Source: Abelmoschus esculentus (taxonomy: Eukaryota; Streptophyta; Magnoliopsida; Malvales; Malvaceae). From it: a DNA stretch of 64,000 nucleotides. The first letter of the stretch is position 1, and each line of letters starts with the position of its first letter. The DNA lies in contig JAUCBN010000020.1 in the NCBI GenBank assembly GCA_035048815.1, positions 4,099,501 through 4,163,500 of the forward strand, written 5' to 3'. A model generated the notes under the pieces. The model was not told the DNA's origin. It did no database searches and saw only the letters and a list, made by a program, of their open reading frames with translations. The position numbers were made by a program, and so were the translations under genes. Below, piece after piece: positions 22,480 to 34,263 of the stretch.

Positions 22480-23994
22480 TTAGCGTGATGTTCGACGCTT
22501 CAATGGGGGCTGACTGTCCTCAGGATCAGACTCGTCATCTGCTCCCCGTCTTTTAGGTGTCTCAGCAGCAGCAGGTGGTGTTGATTGTCTCCCAGCTGAC
22601 ATCTTAAGTCGTCGCTTAGATTTCTTCCTCTTGGGAGAGGGCATTGGTGATTCCTCTTGTGGGGCTGTTGGCTGGGGTTCTTCTTGTTGCGTTGGCTGGG
22701 CGGGCGGTTCTTCAAATAGCGAAGATATGAAACTGGAATCATGTTCCTTGGCAATAGAAGGGTCAACAGGGTCTGGTTGGTCGTGTGATTGGGCTTGCTC
22801 ATCTGAAAATGTCGTGATATTTTCAGGAGTTTGTTCTCGTGTAGGTGACTGGGCTTCTTGAGCTTGCTCCTCAAGTTCCGGTTCCATGGGTTTAGCCTCC
22901 TCAAACGGTTCAACTGGTGATGGTACCTGATTTAGATTAGGTGCAGTTGGTCTAGTTGGAGTTGAGGCAGCTGTAAATGCCGAGGCATTTCCTGATGCAG
23001 TGGGCAATATGGACTCTGGGAACACAGGGAACTCTTGGTCTAGTGGACGAAACAACTCTACCAAGTAGGCTTTGATGATCTCGTCTATCTTCTTTGTGTT
23101 AAGGAAAAATTCCTTTAAGTCCTTGGACAAGTCATCGACTTTTGCCATGGCATTTTTGGATAGCTCCATTGTATCATCTCTTTCCATCGGACCTTTTCCT
23201 TTAGCAAAGGCGGCATGAGATGTCTCCGGCTGCTCTTCTATGTTGCCCATAAGTGCAGTCACTTTTTCAGCAGACAATCCTTTCATTCCTTCCACTTTTT
23301 CGACATGACATAGTGCAGTGATTAGGTTTGGAAATATAAAGGGGCTCTTGGGTCGTTTCCAACAAGCATGCGTCTCTTGCACAATAATTCTCCCTATGCC
23401 TATCGGGCAACCAAAGAGAATAGAATGTAGCAATATAAGTCGAGGTAAACTCACAGTCGTGTGATGCGAAGTGGGCATCAGCTTGTATCTTAGGAAATGG
23501 TTCCACAACCGGGCGTTGGGAAGCAAACTCTCTCAGTTCACCGTTCATCTTGAAGTTTGCTGGCCATTCCACTCGGTCTCGGGCATACATACATCCTCCT
23601 TCACACCTTGATAGGTCTCATAATCAACCTCTTTCTCTTTCTTAGCATGTCTATCCACCTCTTGGGGGATTTTGAATAAGCGGTTGATAGCCGTGTTTGT
23701 GAAGTGAATGTTTTTGCCCCAGACATATACGGATTTCTGGTCTGGGTTGAAAATATTGGCGTAGAACTCACACACTATTGTGGCGTTGAAGGAGATTGGA
23801 TGGGTGGCAAACTGCTCCCAATGGTGGCGCGCCACCACATCCGTCACCTCTGGACCCAACTCGTCGGAGAGGATAAAGCCAAGTTCAAAGAAAACTCTTC
23901 GGTTCTTGAGAGTTTTAAATCTCTCTTCCGCCAGCTCGTCCACAAAAATGGCAGGAGGTTGTTGTGAAGCTCCCGGCGGTCTGGTTCGTACCAT
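22480..23994 (-). pseudogene. ORF2 (Transposase_32-type) of element B
   Basis: Starts MVRTRPPGASQQPPAIFVDE at 23994 and runs in one frame to 22480 except for two TGA codons near 23527-23545. Segments FNATIVCEFYANIF, FTNTAINRLFKIP, LWNHFLRYKLMPTSH and ETHACWKRPKSPFIFPNLI parallel the family A ORF2 (ATIVREFYA, AETINNFYG, MWNTFVKRRLIPTSH, HECGKKDRGPLYFPC). The C-terminal third is Pro/Glu/Gln-rich and ends with a basic stretch (KRKKSKRRLK). Length would be about 505 residues. It sits after integrase, the position used by env-like ORFs in Athila elements, but no signal peptide or membrane span is visible. Confidence 0.82.
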
Positions 23995-24492
23995 CTTTGA
24001 GTTGAAAAGGAGAAGAAAAAGTAAGAAAGCTTGAAACCTTTCTTTAATGGAGGGTGGGTTCGGCTATGGAGGTTAAAGATGAGGAAGAAGGTGGAGAGTG
24101 AGGTTAAAAATAATAAAGGTGAGAGCTTTATTATTTTAGTGGGGGTGTGTGGCAAGAAACGTGTGGAGGGGGTTGATTGGGTGTGGGAATAAAGGTGTCA
24201 GAATTTTAATAGGAGAAAGAGGGTTGTATTTTGAAATTCAAAATAAAACAATAAAAATAATAAAAACTCTCCATTTCTTTTGTGCTTTTGCCGCCCAATA
24301 ATTTTAAGGTAGGGTTTCCTACTTTTCTCATTCTTTTTCCTTCAGCAGTCAGACTCCAAGGGTGTATAATAACCTAAACAAAATAAAAGAAAGAATTAAA
24401 AAGGTTAAACATATTAAAGCAAATAAAACAGACTTAAAGATTATTTATTTATGAACAGGAGTAAACTGAAAATGCCATGACATTTCAGTATA

Positions 24493-25770
24493 TCATGCAT
24501 CTATAAGATATGCGGTAGGTTTATTCCGCATCACGTGGGCTCCAGTGTAGATCTTCAGACGCTGGCCACTAACTTTGAAAATTGTCCCATTTTCTAGATT
24601 CTTGATGTCTACAGCTCCATGAGGATATACATGAAGTATTTCAAATGGCCTTGACCACCTCGATTTAAGCTTCCTAGGAAAGAGCTTCAACCTTGAGTTG
24701 AATAGGAGCACTTGTTGTCCCGCATGAAAATTCTGTGGCAAAATCGCTTGATCATGCCATCACTTGGTTCGCTCCTTGTAGAGTTTAGCGTTCTCATAAG
24801 CTTGGGTCCTGAATTCCACCATCTCATTCAACTCTAGAATTCTTCTTTCACTAGCTAAATCGGCATCAAAATTGAGCTTCTTGATTGCCCAATAGGCCTT
24901 ATACTCTAGCTCGACCGGGAGATGACATGCTTTGCCATAGACTAGCTTAAATGGAGACATCCCTAGAGGTTTTTGAAAGTTGTTCGGTATGCCACAATGC
25001 TTCATCAAGCTTGGGTGACCAATCTTCCCTTCTCAAATTCACCACTTTTCCAAGATTTGCTTGATTTCAGGATTAGAAACCTTGGCTTACCCATTGGTTT
25101 GGGGATGATATGCCGTGGCAATTTTGTGTCGGACCCCATATATTTTCAATGCCTTGGCAATTAACTTGTTGTCAAAGTGAGTGCCTTCATCACTGATGAT
25201 AGCCCTTGGTACGCCAAATCTTGTGAAAATGTGCTTATACAGATATTTAAGCACGGTCTTTGAATCGATCCTCGACGTTGCAATGGCTTCTACCCACTTG
25301 GACACATAATCCACTGTCAAAAGGATGTAAAGATCTCCATATGAAGATGGGAATGGTCCCATAAAGTCTATGCCCCATACGTCAAATTACTCTATCTCCT
25401 AAATATTTTATTGTGGCATTTCATGCCGTTTAGAGATATTCCCAGTCTTTGGACATCGATCGCAGGCTTGGTAAAATGCCTGGGCATCTTTGAATAAAGT
25501 AGGCCAGTAAAAACTTGATTGGAGGACCTTAGCAACAGTCCTCATTCCTCCGAAGTGACCTCCACACGGGCATGTGTGACAATGATGCAGAATGTCTCTT
25601 TACTCCTCTTCCGGCACACATCTTCGGATAATTTGATTGTCACAACGCTTGAACAGATACGGCTCATCCCAAAAATAGAACCGCGCATCATGTCTGAATT
25701 TCTTCCTTCTCTATCTAGTCATGTCAAAAGGCAAAACACCACTAACAAGAAAATTAGCAAGGTCAGCGTA
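24493..25770 (-). pseudogene. Integrase region of element B pol
   Basis: Reading from about 25700: an HHCC-like zinc-binding segment (CHTCPCGGHFGG, then CDRCPKTGNIS), the catalytic core with FMGPFPSSYGD, VDYVSKWVEAIA and SDEGTHF, YHPQTNG, then LGMSPFKLVYGKACHLPVELE and a C-terminal DNA-binding-like part (FNSRLKLFPRKLKSRWSRPF). Stops break it after ISKRHEMPQ, after HPQTNG and near 24758. Integrase inserts the cDNA into host chromatin. This copy is inactive as read. Confidence 0.85.
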
Positions 25771-25854
25771 CCACGGAATTGTCGTAGCATAAAGAATTTT
25801 ATCATCAGGAAATTCATCATGTATTTCAATTTTCTCATGACATTCCAAGTTTAC

Positions 25855-26337
25855 TTATAGCCTAGAAAGATGATCAGCAACTTGGTTCTCAGTTCCTTTC
25901 CTATCTACCACTTCTAAATCAAATTCTTGCAACAGCAGTATCCATCTAATGAGACTAGGTTTAACATCCTTTTTAGTCACTAAGTACTTAATAGCTGAGT
26001 GATCGGTGTGAACAATGACCTTAGTGCCTATTAAGTATGACCTAAACTTGTCGAATGCAAATACCACGGCAAGTAGCTCTTTCTCTGTGGTAGTGTAGTT
26101 AAGTTGTGCTTCATTTAAAGTTCGGTTAGCATAATAAATAACATGAAAAATTTTACCTCGACGCTGCCCCAAAACTGCTCCCACGGCGTAGTCGCTCGCG
26201 TCACACATCAGCTCGAACGGTAAAGTCCAATTGGGGGAACAACTGGTGCAGTGATCAGACTTTGCTTCAGCTCTGTGAAAGCGCCATGACATTTTTGATC
26301 GAACACAAAAGGCTGGTTCTGCTGCAACAACATGCAC
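25855..26337 (-). pseudogene. RNase H region of element B pol
   Basis: FELMCDASDYAVGAVLGQR, then LNYTTTEKELLAVVFA, then VIVHTDHSAIKYL and VADHLSRL are the standard Ty3/gypsy RNase H blocks, including the Asp, Glu and Asp catalytic positions. The stretch is open for about 140 residues. A frameshift separates it from the RT thumb (26208-26552). Confidence 0.88.
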
Positions 26338-27188
26338 AAGGGCTTGGAGATCTTGGAGAAATCCTTGATAAATCTTCGATAGAATCTCTCGTGTCCAAGG
26401 AAACTTCTTATGCCCTTGACATTTGTTGGTGGTGATAGCTTCTCGATCACCTCGATCTTACCTTTGTCTAACTCAATGCCTTTGTGTGAGATTTTATGGC
26501 CTAACACAATACCTTCTGTAACCATGAAGTGACATTTCTCCCAATTTAGCACAAGGTCAGCCTCTTCACATCGCTTCAGGACCTTTGCTAAATTGCCAAG
26601 ACATTTCTAGAAACTGTCTCCAGAAATAGAGAAGTCGTCCATGAAAATTTCAAGAGAGTCTTCAACCATATCTGAGAAGATAGCTTGCATGCAGCGCTGA
26701 AAAGTTATCGGGGCATTACACAATCCAAAGGGCATCCTTTGGTCCTCCGGTTCTATAGCTATTTGATTATAACCCGAATATCTATCCAAGAAACAATAGT
26801 AAGCTTTGCCCGCCAAGCGATCTAACATTTGGTCGATGAAGGGTAGAGGAAAGTGGTCCTTCTTCGTAGCCTTGTTGAGCTTGCGATAGTCCATAAAAAT
26901 CCTTCATCCGGTCACTACGCTTGTCGGAAATAGCTCATTGTCCTCATTGCTCACCAAGGTTGTGCCTCCTTTCTTGGGTACACACTGAACCGGGCTTACC
27001 CATGAACTGTCCAAAATTGGGTAAATAACTCCAGCATCAAGCCATTTTAGAATCTCCTTCATAACAACTTGTTTCATAATGGGGTTGAGTATACGCTGTG
27101 GCTCTACGAAATTGCCATGGCATTCTTCCAAAAGTATCTTATGCATACAGATAATAGGACTATCCCCTTTAAATCCGCCATGGTCCAT
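26208..27188 (-). pseudogene. Reverse transcriptase of element B
   Basis: LNPIMKQVVMKEILKWLDAGVIYPI and SSWVSPVQCVPKKGG precede MDYRKLNKATKKDHFPLPF, IDQMLDRLAG, FLDRYSGYNQI and MPFGLCNAPITFQRCM. The active site reads FMDDFSI, the Athila-type variant of YxDD. The thumb follows (CHFMVTEGIVLGHKIS, RSFLGHERFYRRFIKDFS). A stop or frameshift occurs near 26900 and near 26600. Converts element RNA to cDNA when intact. Confidence 0.88.
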
Positions 27189-27508
27189 CCTATTACTCGC
27201 TTATGCTGTGACAAAACAGCAAGTAGACTTCTCTCTTGATCAACATTAAGATTCGTAGAAATAATGACAGGCAGGGTCTCGTCTTCACCCAAATAAGCAT
27301 ATTTCAAATGTTGTGGCAAAATCTTCAGCTCCAGCTTTGGTGCACTAAGTAACGAAGGCTTAGGAGGAATAAATTCCTCGTAATCAAAAGGTTCAAAGCT
27401 CGAATAGTTTCTAGCTATCAGCATACTAGATTGATGCTCTTCCAATGAAGATTCACTAGCTTCTTCATCTTCTACATTCATGAGCTCTTCATACTCATCA
27501 ACTTGCAC
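27104..27508 (-). pseudogene. Protease-RT linker of element B
   Basis: Acidic segment (ELMNVEDEEASESSLEEHQ) then PPKPSLLSAPKLELKILPQHLKYAYLGEDETLPVIIS and LLAVLSQHKRVIGWTMADLKGI, the conserved block that precedes RT in Ty3/gypsy pol. Overlaps the protease end by a few bases in another frame, which marks a frameshift. Confidence 0.75.
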
Positions 27509-28277
27509 AAAATTGCATGTTCACGGACAATCTTTGATTTGCTACTCGCATTGTAAGCTCACCCTTCTCACAATCAATGAGAATGCGATCGGTTCCTAGG
27601 AAAGGTCTCCCTAAGATAATGGGTGTATTAGCATCAACCTCACAATCAAGTATGAGGAAGTCGGCTGGAAACACGAACTTGTCCACCCTCACTATGACAT
27701 ATTCGATTTTCCTCTCAGGTCTCACATGGGAACGATCGGCTAGTTGCAATATGACGGATGTTGGTCTCGCATCTCCCATGCCAAGCTTCACGAAAATTGA
27801 CTTGGGCATAAGATTTACACTTGATCCAAGATCACAGAGTGCTTTCCCAATGAACTTGTCTCCAATGGCACACGGGATAATGAAGCTGCCCGGGTCTTTC
27901 TTCTTTGACAGCAGTTGACTCAAAGCAGAGCAATACTCTGTTGTCGTGGCAATTGTCTCAAACTTCTCCACTTTACGCTTCTTCGTGACTATTTCCTTCA
28001 AAAATTTAGCGCAGGTGGGCATCTGGTCAATTGCCTCCAATAATGGGACATTTATGTATAGCTGATCCAATTTATCCACAAACTTTTTAAACTGAATTTC
28101 ATCATTGTGCTTCTTGAGTCTCTGGGGAAAGGGTGGTGGGGGTCTAACTTCTTCTACTGGTGGTGTAGGAACTATTTTTTCCGTGGCATTTTTGCTCGCT
28201 CCATCGGCAGGTTCCTTCATCAAACCTTCCTCCTGGTCCTTTTCCTTGAGAATTTGCTCAGGCATTTCTTCTTGCAC
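27498..28277 (-). pseudogene. Aspartic protease region of element B
   Basis: VRPPPPFPQRLKKHNDEIQFKKF, then ATTTEYCSALSQ, then IPCAIGDKFIGKALCDLGSSVNLMPKSIF, and ILGRPFLGTDRILIDCEKGELTMRV. The catalytic triplet is DLG, as in family A. The ORF is open for 259 residues and ends in a frameshift into the linker. Confidence 0.85.
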
Positions 28278-29817
28278 AGGTTCGAGTAGGGAATACTCAG
28301 ACTTTTCCCCCCAAACTTATCTTCTTGATTAAGTTGAGTGCCACTCCTTAGTGTGATCGCGCTGCATTGCTCTTTACCATGCGGCTTAGTGACTTCAGTA
28401 TCACTCGGCAGATGTCCAGGCTGACGCTCCTGTAATGCCGTGGCAATTTGGCCAACCTGACTCTCTAGATTTCGCAACGAAGCACTGTGGCTTTGCAGTA
28501 AAGTTTCTTGATTCTTGATAGCTATAGTATGCTCTTGAAGCATTGTCTTGGTACTTAGAATAAATTCTTGCATAGTTGCTTCCAAAGAACTGGTATTAGA
28601 TGATGATACAGCCCCCTTGTTTTGATTATGTCAGGGCATATTCGCTTGAAACTGCTGGGGCTCATTGATATTTTGATTCCGTACTGGGGGATTAGGATTG
28701 CCGGTTCCTTGATTTCCCCATGAAAAATTCAGATGTTGTCACCATCCTGGATTATAGGTGTATGAGTAGGGATTGTTGTTGCTTCGATTCTAATGCTCAC
28801 ATAATTGGTTGTTTCATGATTTCCTGGGCACTCGCTCTCATGATGACTGCCATGACATAATAGACATGTTGAACTGGCCATCTTCACTTCCTTCACCTCG
28901 TTAGAACGTTGAATGCTCTTCAACATGTTGGTGATAGCTGAGAGTTGGGCGGATAGTGAATCTTTAGCATCAAGCTCAAATGTCCCTTGTGCCTTCCTCC
29001 TGGTTCCAAGTCTTGTAGAAGGAAATTGATAGTCATTGTTGGCAATTCTATCAAGTATGTCAAATGCCTCCTCGAGTTATTTGTCTAACAAAGTTCCATT
29101 TGCCGAGGCATCTAGCATCATCCTCGTCGGTGCATTGACTCCGTTGTAGAACATCACAACTTGAGTCCAATCTTTAAATCCATGATTAGTACACTTGCGA
29201 AGTAATCCCTTGTATCGATCCCAACATTCACACATCTACTCGTCGTCACCTTGTCGAAAAGAAGCAATGTCATTCTTAAGTTGAGTATTGAGATTCAGAG
29301 GATTATACCGCAGAAAAAAACTTTTGCATAGATAAGCCCATGAGTCCATCGATCCGGATGGTACTCCACTCAACCACGCCCTTTCTCGGCCACATAGAGA
29401 ATAAGGGAATAACTTGAGCTTCAAGACATCCTCTTGAACTCCTTATTGACGGAATGAGTCAAAAACTTCTAAAAATGCTCGGATATGTTGCCTTGCATCT
29501 TCATGCGCCATACCTCCAAATTGCCCAATCGAGTTAAGCATATTGAACATGACAAGCTTAAGTTCGAAATGTGTAGCTGTGATTTTTGGTGCCACGATGC
29601 CAGGATTAAGATCATCCAATATAGGATTTAAATGATCCCTAATAGCTCTCGGTCGAGGTGAAACAGTGTGTTGATTTGCCCCGACATTTTGAACTACTGG
29701 GTCTTGCATTGCTGGTGGGTTCATATCTCTACGTTGATTACGCCTTCTTTGACGAAACAAACGCTCAATTTCAGGCACTATAGGATAGAGAGGTCCGTAA
29801 GTAGACCTTCTAGACAT
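28220..29817 (-). pseudogene. Gag of element B
   Basis: Starts MSRRSTYGPLYPIVPEIERLFRQRRRN at 29817. The capsid region HFELKLVMFNMLNSIGQFGGMAHEDARQH parallels family A. A stop follows SFRQ at 29443, then LKLFPYSLCGRERAWLSGVPSGSMDSW continues in the same frame. The zinc knuckle CLLCHGSHHESEC is near 28850, and a coiled stretch (TMQEFILSTKTMLQEHTIAIKNQ) near 28570. Several stops and frameshifts. Gag packages element RNA in particles. Confidence 0.83.
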
Positions 29818-29921
29818 GCACTGAAAAGAAAAACAAATAAAACAAGTAAAATTGAACTAATAAAATAAGCTAAGTAAAACGAAAATGCCAAAACAAAAAT
29901 AACAAACTTTACTCTAAATGA

Positions 29922-29939
29922 TCCCCGGCAACGACGCCA
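29922..29939 (-). other. Primer-binding site of element B
   Basis: TCCCCGGCAACGACGCCA on the plus strand, six bases before the 5' LTR at 29946; tRNA-Asp-like with one changed base. Confidence 0.75.
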
Positions 29940-29945
29940 AAAACT

Positions 29946-31790
29946 TGGTGTGTTCTGTGTAGTGCTATAAATGATGTATGTGAACACACATATATGTGCA
30001 AGTATACACAGTCATACAAGTAATAATAGGGTGAGTGAGTATCGTTCCCACGAGGATCTCTGGTAAAGTGCGCAGTCAAATTTGTCAAGGCAAAAAGGTG
30101 TCACTAACTAAAAAGGAAAAACAAGGGTAAGATATAAATAAGAGAAAATAAATATGTATGGTGAAGTGTTATGTACAAATGCAATGGCAAATCTAGAATG
30201 CAAGCAACTAAAATATGCCACGACAAAATGGTATGGATGATGATGGCAAGGTGGATGTATGGTGGTGGTGAAAGTGTTAAGCTGTGTGATTGCAAGATAA
30301 CAAGTAAAACAAAGAAAGCAGTTTGTAAATCCGGAGGCAAAAACAGGATGCAAGAACACGTTAAACAATATATTGTACTTTTCCTCTATTAATGAACTCT
30401 CTTGGGAATGACTGGTAGTGACTTCTATGGTTTCCTACCCCTTACCCCTACCTAACACATAGCTGCTACGGTGTATACCTACTCGACAGAGGTTTCTAAA
30501 GTATTCCCACTCTTTCGAGTCATAGGAACCTGATAGACTAAAATGCCATGGCATCTCGTGTCACTCGAGTAGCACTAGCCTATCGACGAAGTACACTACT
30601 TTTAGTCGTTGAAGCCTTCACCTACGCCTCTTTCGAGTGCTCTAGGATCCAAATAAGCTCTATTTGCAATCTAGACCCATTGCTCACATAGATCCTCCCT
30701 TAGCTCCTTTAGGATGATCTAAGGATCTATAGCTACGCCTCTTTCGAGTGCTCTAGCATGTACCTAAACACAGGACACTTTCGTGCCTCTTACAATGCCT
30801 AAATAATTATCAACAATAAGCAAAGCAAATATACAAACACATAGAAGGCAATATATTAAATAGAAATAAAAGATAATCATCCACAAAAGCAACCACATAA
30901 ACAAAGCTTACATGGTAGAGCTAAATGTTAAGAAATATCATCCACATAATTCTTAAACATCCAACAATCGTCCTCATGAAAATATAAAAGAAATGAAGCA
31001 ATGAAGGAGGACTAGAAGACACCCTCGGTGTGCATAGCCGCCGGCTATTCAACCACCATGAGATGCCTTGGTGTGCTAGCCCCTTTCGGGTGCCTAGCAC
31101 ACCACTCCCTTCGAGCTCTATCAATGGAGGTCCCCTTGGCCGGACTTTGGAGGAGAAAGGTAGGAGCGTTCCACCGCCGCAAAACCGCACCAAGGTCTGT
31201 ATTTTCTGTGTTTTTGCTCCTAAAAAAGGCCTCTCTTTTTTCTCTAGGTCACCATGTCTTTAATAAGGGTAAAAAACCCTAAAAGATAGGCAAAAATCCA
31301 TTTCTGCCCCCTTCACGTGATGGCATTTCTGCAGGGATGGCAGTGGTGACAGTGGTCCCCTACTAAGGTGGCTCGCAATCAGGCAATATTGGTTATGGTC
31401 CCCTACCCAGGTGGCTGCGGTCAGGCTGTAGTGGTCCCGACCGGCTATAATGGCACCAGTTGGCACTCTTATCAAAATATCTCTATATCGTCTAGCTCAG
31501 CATAGGAGTCCTCCAGCTTTGCCATGGCATTTTCCCATCGCTATCCTTCTGCGAATACCATGACAAATTGCCTCAACTTCCATTTTTGCTTTACCTGCAC
31601 AACAAAACTAAAAAGAACTACCTTTCCCATTAAATAACACCTATTACCACATAAAAATACCAAGGCATATCTAGAAGACTACATGCAATGTCATGAACCT
31701 AAATGCAACAAAATGAACCTATATGAGCCTAAAGACATTCAATAACTTAAATTAAAAGGCCTAAAATATAGCCTTTTTGCGGAGTTATCA
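29946..31790 (-). repeat. 5' LTR of element B
   Basis: 1845 bp, beginning TGGTGTGTTCTGTG and ending GCGGAGTTATCA, then target copy TGATT. It matches the left LTR except for about 350 extra bases at about 31195-31548. That extra segment carries TGCCATGGCA (31520-31529) and a short repeat around GTGGTCCC and GGTGGCT, so it is probably native and was lost from the left LTR. Confidence 0.86.
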
Positions 31791-31795
31791 TGATT

Positions 31796-32764
31796 CACAA
31801 ATTAGAGCCAGTTTTGGGCACCTCTAGAATGATATTGCTTATACATTTTTTTTAATTTTATTCTTAAATGCCCAATTAAATGCCCAAAATTTAACCTAAA
31901 ATCACAAAGTCTCTATCAATCAACAAGTCAAAATCGTGTAAATAAAAATTTTAGCATCATAGTAAAAATCTAGATTTTTCCAATGCAATCCTAAAATTAA
32001 AGGCAATTTCAATTAGGTGCAATGACAAAAATTTCATCATTAGTTTTCCATCAAATTTAAAGCAATTAGATCAAATTGAAATTCTTGACAAATAATTTAT
32101 GCAATCTATATGCAATTACTAATTGTGAATGCAACTATCATGAATCAATTAAAGGTAAACACCCCCCAAACCCGAGATAAGCATTGTCCCCAATGCATGC
32201 AAAAATAAAAAAATGCAAATGAGTTAGAAAGGTCGTCACCTTGAGTTAGTAATTTCCTGCTTGCTAATGGATTTAGTTTTCTTTCCTCGTCATGGTGGTT
32301 GTGCTGGTGGAGTAGGTCATCCATTGATGCTTTTCCATTATCTTGAGCAGCATTGTCTGAGCAACAACAATTGTCTGGGCATGTGAAGTTGCGAGCATAA
32401 TATCACAACGACATGATCTAAAATTTTCAATATAATCACAACTCCACTTGCCTGTCATGAAAAACGGAAATAATATTGGGGAAGGTAGGTGACAAAGATC
32501 ATTACTGGAAGGAAAGAATTTCGGCTAGAAATAAAGGGAAATAAATAAACAAAAAAATTAAGGTAACTTCAAGATTTAATTATGGAATTAATCTCTTCAA
32601 AGTTTGACCCATATGAAAGTCTATCCAAATCTGCAATTAAATCTCCCTTGATCTTGATTTCCTTTCTTAAAAAGATAAAAGTCAATAAAGCAAGAATTAT
32701 TCAAGTAATGAGAATATAATTATTCATAGAAACCGTAATTAAGAAAATTCATAAAAAACAAAAT
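31796..32764 (-). other. Family C 3' noncoding region, right of element B
   Basis: Continues 19956. It opens with a GCACCTCTAG stem-loop unit near 31803 and holds the internal hairpin/polypurine module at 32161-32196. No credible ORF; AT-rich with many short stops in all frames. The truncated copy at 16867 begins at the position equivalent to about 32764. Confidence 0.6.
32161..32196 (-). other. Internal hairpin plus polypurine module (family C)
   Basis: Minus strand: GCATTG-GGGA-CAATGC (32181-32196, perfect six pairs; loop GGGA instead of AGGA), then CGGGTTTGGGGGGT. Removing element B, it lies about 0.74 kb from the LTR-edge copy at 19584. Confidence 0.68.
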
Positions 32765-33012
32765 AAAATAAAAGATAAAAACAATAGTAAATGAAAATAT
32801 AAAGAAAACATATGGAGGGTCGTTTCCGATATTTCTTATAGTCCATCTGCACCCTCTATCGACTGACAATTCTGCCCCAAAAGGGTTGGCCCAAAATGAG
32901 TACGGATATTCCCCTTTGCATTATCATGGTGGAGGTGTCTTTCTTTCGTGTTTTCTTGTAATCCATGCATATCCTCCACCTTGATATTGTTCCTGAAGGC
33001 ATAAATAAATTA

Positions 33013-34065
33013 TTAAAAAATTATATCAACATCCAACCATTTAATTACCTCATTGTTGTTAACTTCCATCATAGTTGGATTTAGCCTTCGTTGTCGTGGC
33101 AATTGCTGTGCTAGCCAATTGCCGTGGCAATCTTTTGCCAAAATTCTGTGTAAATCAAGTAAAGGTTTTTTTTTCTCGAAGTCTTCAAGACTTAACCCAC
33201 CTTGTTCTTTTAGATTCTCAAACATCTCCATCAGTAGAAATGTTGGTATGGCAATAAGATTAGATGGAATTACCAAAGATAAATTATCGTCTCCTAAAAA
33301 ATCATACATGGCTTCAAATCTTGTAAAATTGACTCATCGGAAGATACCTGCAATGGAAGAGGTGAGTTTTTAAAGAATTCAAAAGGTTCAATCATCACCT
33401 TCTTGTATTCCATTATCAAGGCACCGCCATCTCTTTGATCGAGCATGTCGTCATGTAATTGCCCAAACAACTGTGAGTAAGAGTAATCCTCAGATTCCTT
33501 CTTTAGCATCAGTGCTGATGTAATATCCTGGGAATCAGACTCCTCAGAATTTTTTGTAGCATCACTCTCCTCGGCCTCATTGAATGGATTGTGACATTAC
33601 CCTATTCAGGCTTCTCCATTACCGTGGCAATTATTTCTAAAGACTCATCCAACATTGAGCAGTTTTCCTCATCAACATGCTCTGGACTCAGAGGTTCCGG
33701 AATTTCCTCTTTGTCCTCTAGTGTTGGGATTTCAGTATCCCAAAGAATTGATTGTTGGGGCATGTTATCCATGACATATATGGATCCCCTTAATTGATCT
33801 TCTGAATCCCCTATTGATGCATCTAACTCGATTTTCCTCACATCCAAGGACTTTATTTCATCTTGCAACTTCTCTATTAAGCATGAATAATTTTGTTGTT
33901 GGTTCCATCTTTGGTCCTCCATGTGGCCATATGTTTCAGCATTGTACGGGAAATTATTAAACGAATGATTTTCACCACAATAAGAACAAAAAATTGCCAT
34001 GGCATGAACTTGGTGGGTTGCTCTTGGTTGGCATAGGTAATCATCAAGAAATACTTGATTGGATC
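33013..34065 (-). pseudogene. Gag/RT remnant of family C, copy 2
   Basis: Same order as copy 1: zinc knuckle CSYCGENHSFNNF (last Cys changed to Phe), coiled linker, EIPEPLSPEHVDEENC, EPFEFFKNSPLPLQV, LLMEMFENLKEQGGLSLEDF, RRLNPTMMEV. The RT start is cut at the same place as copy 1. Frames differ between pieces (33294-33509, 33602-34000), so several indels are present. Confidence 0.58.
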
Positions 34066-34263
34066 AATTTATATCTTCCAACATCAACTCCCGAACAGAT
34101 TTCTTTCTATCGTTCTGCTCCTCGAAGTTCCTTCAACTTGATGTACACCTAAATTTTTTTTAAAAAAAAAGAAAAAGAAAATAAGTTAGTAACAATAATA
34201 AAAAATGCAAGAAACTATAAACAAAGATGCTATTGTCAATCCCCGGCAACGACGCCAAAAACT

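Larger units (their letters stand above)
19957..31790 (-). mobile_element. Athila-like Ty3/gypsy retrotransposon B, full domain set
   Basis: LTRs at 19957-21455 (3') and 29946-31790 (5'), target duplication TGATT at 19952-19956 and 31791-31795, PBS at 29922-29939. Minus-strand order: gag, protease, RT, RNase H, integrase, then ORF2, then the polypurine tract. This is the only element in the window with a full pol. Every ORF has stops. It is the nearest visible relative that could once have supplied enzymes to families A and C, but sequence alone does not show that it did. Confidence 0.88.

Noticed and set aside
22480..23994. Element B ORF2 as an envelope protein
   Set aside because: It is in the position used by env-like ORFs of Athila, but I see no signal peptide, membrane span or coiled fusion segment; it matches the Transposase_32-type family instead.
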